DNA of 64,000 nt from contig CALNAK010000036.1 in the NCBI GenBank assembly GCA_937874185.1, positions 1-64,000 on the forward strand. The letters are read 5' to 3'. Both the position numbers and the translations under genes were made by a program. The notes beneath the pieces are model-generated. The model was not told the origin of the DNA, did not search any database, and was given only the letters and a program-made list of their open reading frames with translations. The stretch comes from an uncultured Lactobacillus sp. Its GTDB lineage: Bacteria; Bacillota; Bacilli; Lactobacillales; Lactobacillaceae. Shown here in pieces: positions 59,619 through 64,000 of this stretch (positions are counted from its first letter, which is position 1; each line of letters begins with the position of its first letter).

Positions 59619-59667
59619 GTGTTTTAGGAATTAATTCTTTCTAATCAAGGCTGATAAAAACCGATTT

Positions 59668-60393
59668 TTATAAAGTAACATCAGCACTCAAAGTACTGCC
59701 TTCATAAGGGAAGCGAGCCTCCGCAATTTCAAAGGGTTGTCCATCGTCTAAATAGCTTAATTGATTGATGACTAAAACTGGTTCCCCAAGTTTTGTAGCA
59801 ATACCATTATTAACGTCGTTTTGACTGGCCTTATCAGCTCTGATCACTCGGTGGGTACCTTCAATTTTTAAACCTTCTTTTTTAAGATGACCGTAAATTG
59901 ATCCTTCGAGAATTTTTTTAGTCAAAGTCGTTATTGAGGTTGGCATAATTGTATGTTCATAGGCGAAAACTGTGTCATTAACATAACGAACACGCTGAAT
60001 GACGTAAACTGGCTCGGTTGGTTGAATTAGTAATTGGTCAGCTTCCTTCTTAGTGGGAATGCGGGCGGAAAGTTCAATAACTTTACTAGTAACTTTTTTT
60101 CCTTCATTAGTTAATGTTGCTCCAATTGGTTTATCAATCGGAGAAACACCACCTAATCCAGGGGTGTTTTCACTAGCAACGTAGTCTTTGCGGACATATG
60201 TGCCGGAACCGCGCTTCGAATAAACCATGCCTTCAATCATTAGTAATTGCAGCGCTTTATGAACTGTAATTCTCGTTGTATTGAAGTCCTTGGCTATTTG
60301 ATTTTGATCAGGCATTAATTCCCCAGGGATATATTTGCCATCTTTTATTTGCTGTCTTAAACCGTCAGCTACTTTTTTATATTTGTATGCCAT
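59668..60393 (-). CDS. GntR/HutC-family regulator (UTRA domain)
   Basis: 241 aa. GntR winged helix about 1-70 (YKKVADGLRQQIKDGKYIPG, LMPDQNQIAKDFNTTRITVHKALQ in parts), then the UTRA sugar-phosphate domain about 95-235 (VYVIQRVRYVNDTVFAYEH). Convergent with the PTS-DUF7916 operon and sharing a promoter motif with it, so it is the likely regulator. Confidence 0.88.
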   Translation of the reverse strand: MAYKYKKVADGLRQQIKDGKYIPGELMPDQNQIAKDFNTTRITVHKALQLLMIEGMVYSKRGSGTYVRKDYVASENTPGLGGVSPIDKPIGATLTNEGKKVTSKVIELSARIPTKKEADQLLIQPTEPVYVIQRVRYVNDTVFAYEHTIMPTSITTLTKKILEGSIYGHLKKEGLKIEGTHRVIRADKASQNDVNNGIATKLGEPVLVINQLSYLDDGQPFEIAEARFPYEGSTLSADVTL

Positions 60394-60469
60394 GATTATT
60401 GTAAAATCCCCCCGAAAAGCATTTCAAATCAAATTTATCATTTTTAGATAGTTTTCTCTTTCTACATAA

Positions 60470-60481
60470 AAGTATATACTT
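60470..60481. promoter_or_regulatory. GntR operator candidate
   Basis: AAGTATATACTT, perfect 12-bp palindrome 77 nt upstream of the GntR start; its core is found at the EIIC promoter. Confidence 0.5.
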
Positions 60482-61317
60482 CTTTTTAGAAATCGGTTAC
60501 AATAAATAGATTTTTTTGTATAAAAGGAATCTATACCTAATAACGGATATAGGAAGTAAGTCAATATGGATTGGCAAATTGGCAAACACAGTCCACAGAA
60601 TATTTGGTAAAAGTTTTCGATACATTTAGTATGCCAATTTCATCAATCGTGAATGGAATCATCTCTTATTAAGAGCTCACTGGTAACGAGATTAAAATTG
60701 ATTATAAAATTAGGCATTATTGAGATAATTTCAATCAATGAAAAATACTAAATTTCCAGGTTAGGTTGGAGTTAATGAATTGGAATTAGTTAATGTCCCA
60801 AAATTCGATGGAATATTGATAAGCAAGACAGATTGATCAAGTTAATCATTTCATAAAACAGTTAATCAATAGGAACTACTGTTAGTAGAATCACACGTTT
60901 ATGGATAATTGGGTAATTTAACCAGAATTAGGAATTAAATAATAGAATAGTATCAAAAACTAATCCCATTTGATATGGGATTTTTTTATGCCTTTAAACA
61001 AGTTGTCTGATATGAAAATGGAATGTAAAAATATAATGAAAACACATGTTACAAATGTAGACAAATGAATACCGTGCTAATAAAGCAAATCAATGAATTA
61101 GAATTATTAAAAATATGCTAATTATCCGGTAAGTACCAATTCCATACTAGACAAGGGATACAGCTGTTCACTAAATATGAACACCAAAATATAGATTATA
61201 TAAGATTTAATTTTTGTTTTAAAAATAGTGTGATTAAATTCACATATAATGTTTGCTTTTTGTAAATGTAAACGGTACCATGAAAATGAATTCAAGAGAA
61301 AAGGAGGAAATGGTGTA
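60482..61317. other. Gene-poor region with possible decayed coding sequence
   Basis: No intact gene. One frame from 60553 reads SQYGLANWQTQS then VFDTFSMPISSIVNGIISY before a stop, and goes on in the same frame as ELTGNEIKIDYKIRHY; this may be a remnant of a lost gene, source unknown. A terminator (60963-60987) follows. The rest up to the ald start is AT-rich; TATAAT at 61245 is a possible -10 for ald. Confidence 0.35.
60963..60987 (+). terminator. Intrinsic terminator without an intact upstream gene
   Basis: ATCCCAT/ATGGGAT stem, then T7. It seems to serve the decayed region before it. Confidence 0.7.
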
Positions 61318-62424
61318 ATGATCGTAGGCGTTGTTAAAGAACAAAAGGCCGGTGAAGGTCGCGTTGGTGTGACACCAGAGAATGTTAAAAAGTTAGTTTC
61401 TGCTGGAGCAAGTGTTCTAGTAGAAGAAAATGCTGGTGTCGGCTCAGGATTCAGCAACGAAAGTTATGAGCAAGCTGGTGGTAAAATCGTCAGCCATGCA
61501 CAAACTTGGGATGCTGATTTGATTGTTAAGGTTAAAGAACCAGATGAAGAAGAGTATCAATACTTCAAACCTAATCAGATTGTCTGGGGCTTCCAACATC
61601 TGGCCTCATCACCAAAAACTGTTGAAGCCATGATCAATGCTGGAACGACTGCCATAGGTGGCGAAACCATCGAAAAAGATGGGCAACTTGAATTACTCAA
61701 ACCAATGAGTGCTATTGCCGGTCGTCGTTCAGTTATCATGGGAACTTATTATTTGGAGGCACAACATCAAGGTGAAGGAATTTTACTTTGTGGGACTCCG
61801 GAAGTTGCTTCAGGTAACGTAGTTATTCTTGGTGGCGGAACTGCTGCTTTGAACGCAGCTACAATTGCTTTAAATATGGGATGTCATGTCAAGATTTTGG
61901 AATTGAAACAAAGTCGTTTAGATTGGCTAGAAAAACATTTTGCTGGCCAAGATTATCAAGGAATTATTTCAAATGCGGAGAACCTCGCAAAATATATTAA
62001 AGAAGCAGACTTGTTTATTTCAACTATCTTGATCCCGGGTGCTCGTCCACCAAAACTAGTTACAGAAGAAATGGTTAAATCAATGAAGCCAGGCAGTGTA
62101 ATCGTTGATGTCGCAATCGATCAAGGTGGAACAGTTGCTACAATTGACCACCCAACAACGATTGAAGATCCAATTTTTGTTAAGGACAACGTTATTCACT
62201 ATGCAGTACCAAATCAACCAGGAGCCGTACCACGGACAGCAACTTTAGCTTTAGCTAGTGGCAACATTAGTTATCTAACTGAAATTGTTCAAAAAGGTAT
62301 TGCTGAAGCTATTAAATCAGATAAAGCATTAGCTTCAGGAGTCAATATCTATCAAGGTAAGGTAACTAACAAAGGTTTGGCTGAATCATTGAATTTTGAT
62401 TATGCAGAAGTAGGTTCAATTTAG
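61318..62424 (+). CDS. ald: Alanine dehydrogenase
   Basis: 368 aa from ATG 61318, with AAGGAGG 11 nt upstream; the frame is open back to 61249 but this start gives the family's normal length. MIVGVVKEQKAGEGRVGVTP is the typical N-terminus; catalytic Lys in IVKVKEPDEEEY and His in FQHLASS; NAD-binding VVILGGGTAALNAATIAL (18 residues, about 170-187). Oxidises L-alanine to pyruvate and ammonia. First of an operon with threonine dehydratase and an OPT transporter. Confidence 0.92.
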   Translation: MIVGVVKEQKAGEGRVGVTPENVKKLVSAGASVLVEENAGVGSGFSNESYEQAGGKIVSHAQTWDADLIVKVKEPDEEEYQYFKPNQIVWGFQHLASSPKTVEAMINAGTTAIGGETIEKDGQLELLKPMSAIAGRRSVIMGTYYLEAQHQGEGILLCGTPEVASGNVVILGGGTAALNAATIALNMGCHVKILELKQSRLDWLEKHFAGQDYQGIISNAENLAKYIKEADLFISTILIPGARPPKLVTEEMVKSMKPGSVIVDVAIDQGGTVATIDHPTTIEDPIFVKDNVIHYAVPNQPGAVPRTATLALASGNISYLTEIVQKGIAEAIKSDKALASGVNIYQGKVTNKGLAESLNFDYAEVGSI

Positions 62425-62448
62425 ACTTTATAGGGGGTGAACAAGTTG

Positions 62449-63492
62449 ATGACTGCAGAAGATATACATCAAACAGAGGGATTCAAAAATCCTGTTTCAG
62501 TTCGTGATATTGAACAAGCAGCACACTTAATTCACAAAGTTGGAAGAGTTACACCATTGATCCAATCGATGTTTTTAAGTCGTAATGTTACCGGTGGAGA
62601 AGTTTACTTGAAACTTGAGAACATGCAATTAACAGGTTCTTTCAAGTTCAGAGGAGCCTTTAACAAAATCAATCATTTGAGTGATGAAGAAAAAAGTCGT
62701 GGCGTTATTACAGCGTCAGCCGGAAATCACGCACAGGGAGTTGCGTTAACTTCACACTTATTGGGCATTGATTCAATCGTTGTGATGCCACATGGAGCAC
62801 CACTTGCTAAACAACAAGCTACTGCAGGTTATGGGGCCACGGTGGTTTTACATGGTGATAATTTTGATGAGGCTCATCAATTTATGATTGAAGAGGCACA
62901 AAGAAAAGGTTACACAGTCGTTGATCCTTATAACGATGAGGATGTCATTGCTGGTCAAGGTTCAATTGGGTTAGAAATCTTGGATCAGATGTGGGATGTT
63001 GATACTGTCATCGTACCTGTTGGTGGTGGCGGATTGATTTCTGGAGTCGCAACGGCTTTGAAGTCATTTAATCCTAATATTCATATCATCGGAGTCCAGT
63101 CAGAAAATGTTCACGGTATGAAGGCATCATATGATGCTGGCAAACTAACGACTTTTAGCAAGGGTAAAACTTTAGCTGATGGGACAGCCGTAGCCACACC
63201 GGGAGACATTACTTTCCCAATTGTTGAACAATTAGTTGATGAGATGGTTCTCGTCAATGAAGAAGAAATTGGAACAGCAATGAAAGATTTGCTTCAAAGA
63301 ACTAAGACAGTTGCTGAAGGAGCGGGGGCACTTCCAACTGCAGCCTTAGAATCACATAAAATAGACCGTAAATGGTTAGAAAATAAAAAAGTCGTAGCAC
63401 TTGTTTCAGGTGGAAATGTTGATCTTGAACAAGTATCTAAGAACATTGATCATTTCTTAGATTTAGACAGTACTGACCACTTCGTCGGTTAG
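62449..63492 (+). CDS. ilvA: Threonine dehydratase, catabolic type
   Basis: 347 aa from ATG 62449 (AGGGGGTGA upstream). Fold-type II PLP enzyme: PLP-Lys in GSFKFRGAFNK (about 60), NHAQGV, glycine loop VPVGGGGLISG, and C-terminal VSGGNVDL. It lacks the ACT regulatory domain of biosynthetic IlvA, so it is the short catabolic TdcB-like form making 2-oxobutyrate and ammonia. Lies 24 bp after ald. Confidence 0.92.
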   Translation: MTAEDIHQTEGFKNPVSVRDIEQAAHLIHKVGRVTPLIQSMFLSRNVTGGEVYLKLENMQLTGSFKFRGAFNKINHLSDEEKSRGVITASAGNHAQGVALTSHLLGIDSIVVMPHGAPLAKQQATAGYGATVVLHGDNFDEAHQFMIEEAQRKGYTVVDPYNDEDVIAGQGSIGLEILDQMWDVDTVIVPVGGGGLISGVATALKSFNPNIHIIGVQSENVHGMKASYDAGKLTTFSKGKTLADGTAVATPGDITFPIVEQLVDEMVLVNEEEIGTAMKDLLQRTKTVAEGAGALPTAALESHKIDRKWLENKKVVALVSGGNVDLEQVSKNIDHFLDLDSTDHFVG

Positions 63493-63504
63493 GGGGCAAT
63501 AAAA

Positions 63505-64000
63505 ATGGACAAACGCCTATCTCAGTCTGCGTACGGTGGTGTAAAGGGCGAAAAATATGTGCCGTATGTGACTGACAAAGAAAATCATGGTGGCAGCTCA
63601 GTAATAATGATCATGGGTGCCATCTTAGCAGTTATTTTCGCCGCATCAACTGCATATTCTGGTATGAAAGCCGGATTGACAGTTGCTGCCGGTATTCCTG
63701 GATCAATTATTGGTTCTGGGTTAGTAAGTGCCTTTGCTAAAAAGAAGGGGATTTTAGGTAAGAACCTTTTGCAAGGTATGTCTAGTGGTGGTGAATCAAT
63801 CGCCAGTGGGATGATTTATGTTTTGCCAGCTATCATCATTATTGGTGGCCAAGTAAACTTCATTTCTGGAGTTTTGGTTGGTGCGTTGGCAGTTCTATTC
63901 GCAATTGGAACAGCTTCATTAGTTGAAAATTATCTAATTGTTGAAGAACACGGAAAACTAGTTTATCCCGAATCAATGGCTATTTCAGAAGCTTTAGTTG
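63505..64000 (+). CDS. OPT-family oligopeptide transporter (5' part, truncated by window end)
   Basis: The first 165 codons, starting MDKRLSQSAYGGVKGEKYVP with AGGGGG 9 nt upstream, and open to the last base. Membrane segments at about 34-55, 58-78, 100-140; AAGIPGSIIGSGLV and VYPESMAISEALV are OPT-family features (the second holds the CPESMA-like motif). Imports peptides with protons. Together with ald and ilvA it suggests peptide use followed by deamination of alanine and threonine/serine. Confidence 0.85.
   Translation, partial: MDKRLSQSAYGGVKGEKYVPYVTDKENHGGSSVIMIMGAILAVIFAASTAYSGMKAGLTVAAGIPGSIIGSGLVSAFAKKKGILGKNLLQGMSSGGESIASGMIYVLPAIIIIGGQVNFISGVLVGALAVLFAIGTASLVENYLIVEEHGKLVYPESMAISEALV

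Overview
The window is a stretch of chromosome from a low-GC Gram-positive lactic acid bacterium. The gene content points to Lactobacillaceae: a SacA/Pts1BCA/Agl2-type sucrose locus, an oppDFBCA operon, SLAP-type surface repeats, NADH oxidase, Nramp Mn transport and a GH65 phosphorylase. A Companilactobacillus-like species is my guess; no species marker is complete enough to prove it. The window opens on the last ~52 nt of a 5S rRNA gene with its terminator, so a ribosomal operon lies just upstream, and it ends inside an OPT-family peptide transporter gene.

Layout. 0.2-8.2 kb: small metabolic genes (GNAT, aldo-keto reductase, PepSY lipoprotein, overlapping ferrochelatase-mntH pair, baeRF-like protein, sugar acetyltransferase, two NmrA-like proteins). 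8.2-14.5 kb: sucrose locus with PTS EIIBCA and GH13 glucosidase divergent from GH32 hydrolase and its LacI repressor, with LacI/CcpA-type operators in the shared promoter region. 14.6-16.1 kb: an IS150-group IS3 element inserted in the loop of the repressor's terminator. 16.3-22.7 kb: oppDFBCA. 23.5-33.5 kb: surface/CAP protein, two small regulators, GH65 phosphorylase, SDR, then an acyltransferase/acyl-CoA ligase/SsuA-like operon. 33.8-37.5 kb: RpiR regulator, nanE and a glucose/GlcNAc-type PTS. 37.6-42.1 kb: SecB-like protein, MerR regulator and a second acyl-CoA ligase with the matching SsuBC-like permease and ATPase. 42.4-46.9 kb: EAL protein, NADH oxidase and an ArlRS-like two-component system. 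47.0-53.7 kb: metal and redox block (two Fur-family regulators, ZnuABC-like importer, ArsC, two VIT/CCC1 transporters, a CsoR-family repressor divergent from a CPPC thioredoxin). 54-64 kb: isochorismatase-like hydrolase, LCP cell-wall enzyme, PTS EIIC plus a barrel-like protein of unknown function and a GntR regulator, then alanine dehydrogenase, threonine dehydratase and an OPT transporter, which together look like a peptide and amino-acid catabolism operon.

The most unusual content is between the genes. Two families of dispersed, highly structured repeats occur here. Family A (~124 bp, begins AGAGAGCGG, ends GCTCGTTT) has nine near-complete copies plus a deletion derivative and a diverged relative, several starting directly at the stop codon of the preceding gene. 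Family B (~150-250 bp, core GGCTGGAACATAGCGGGCAC) has four copies, some carrying a terminator-like tail hairpin. In both families the arms of the predicted hairpins differ between copies with compensating changes on both sides, which indicates that the folded form has been maintained. I do not recognise either family.

Other points of interest are the split SsuABC-like importer with twin acyl-CoA ligases, CsoR-type operators placed exactly in the spacers of both divergent promoters of the thioredoxin locus, and a structured leader ahead of the PTS EIIC gene. Operator, promoter and RNA-structure calls were made by eye.
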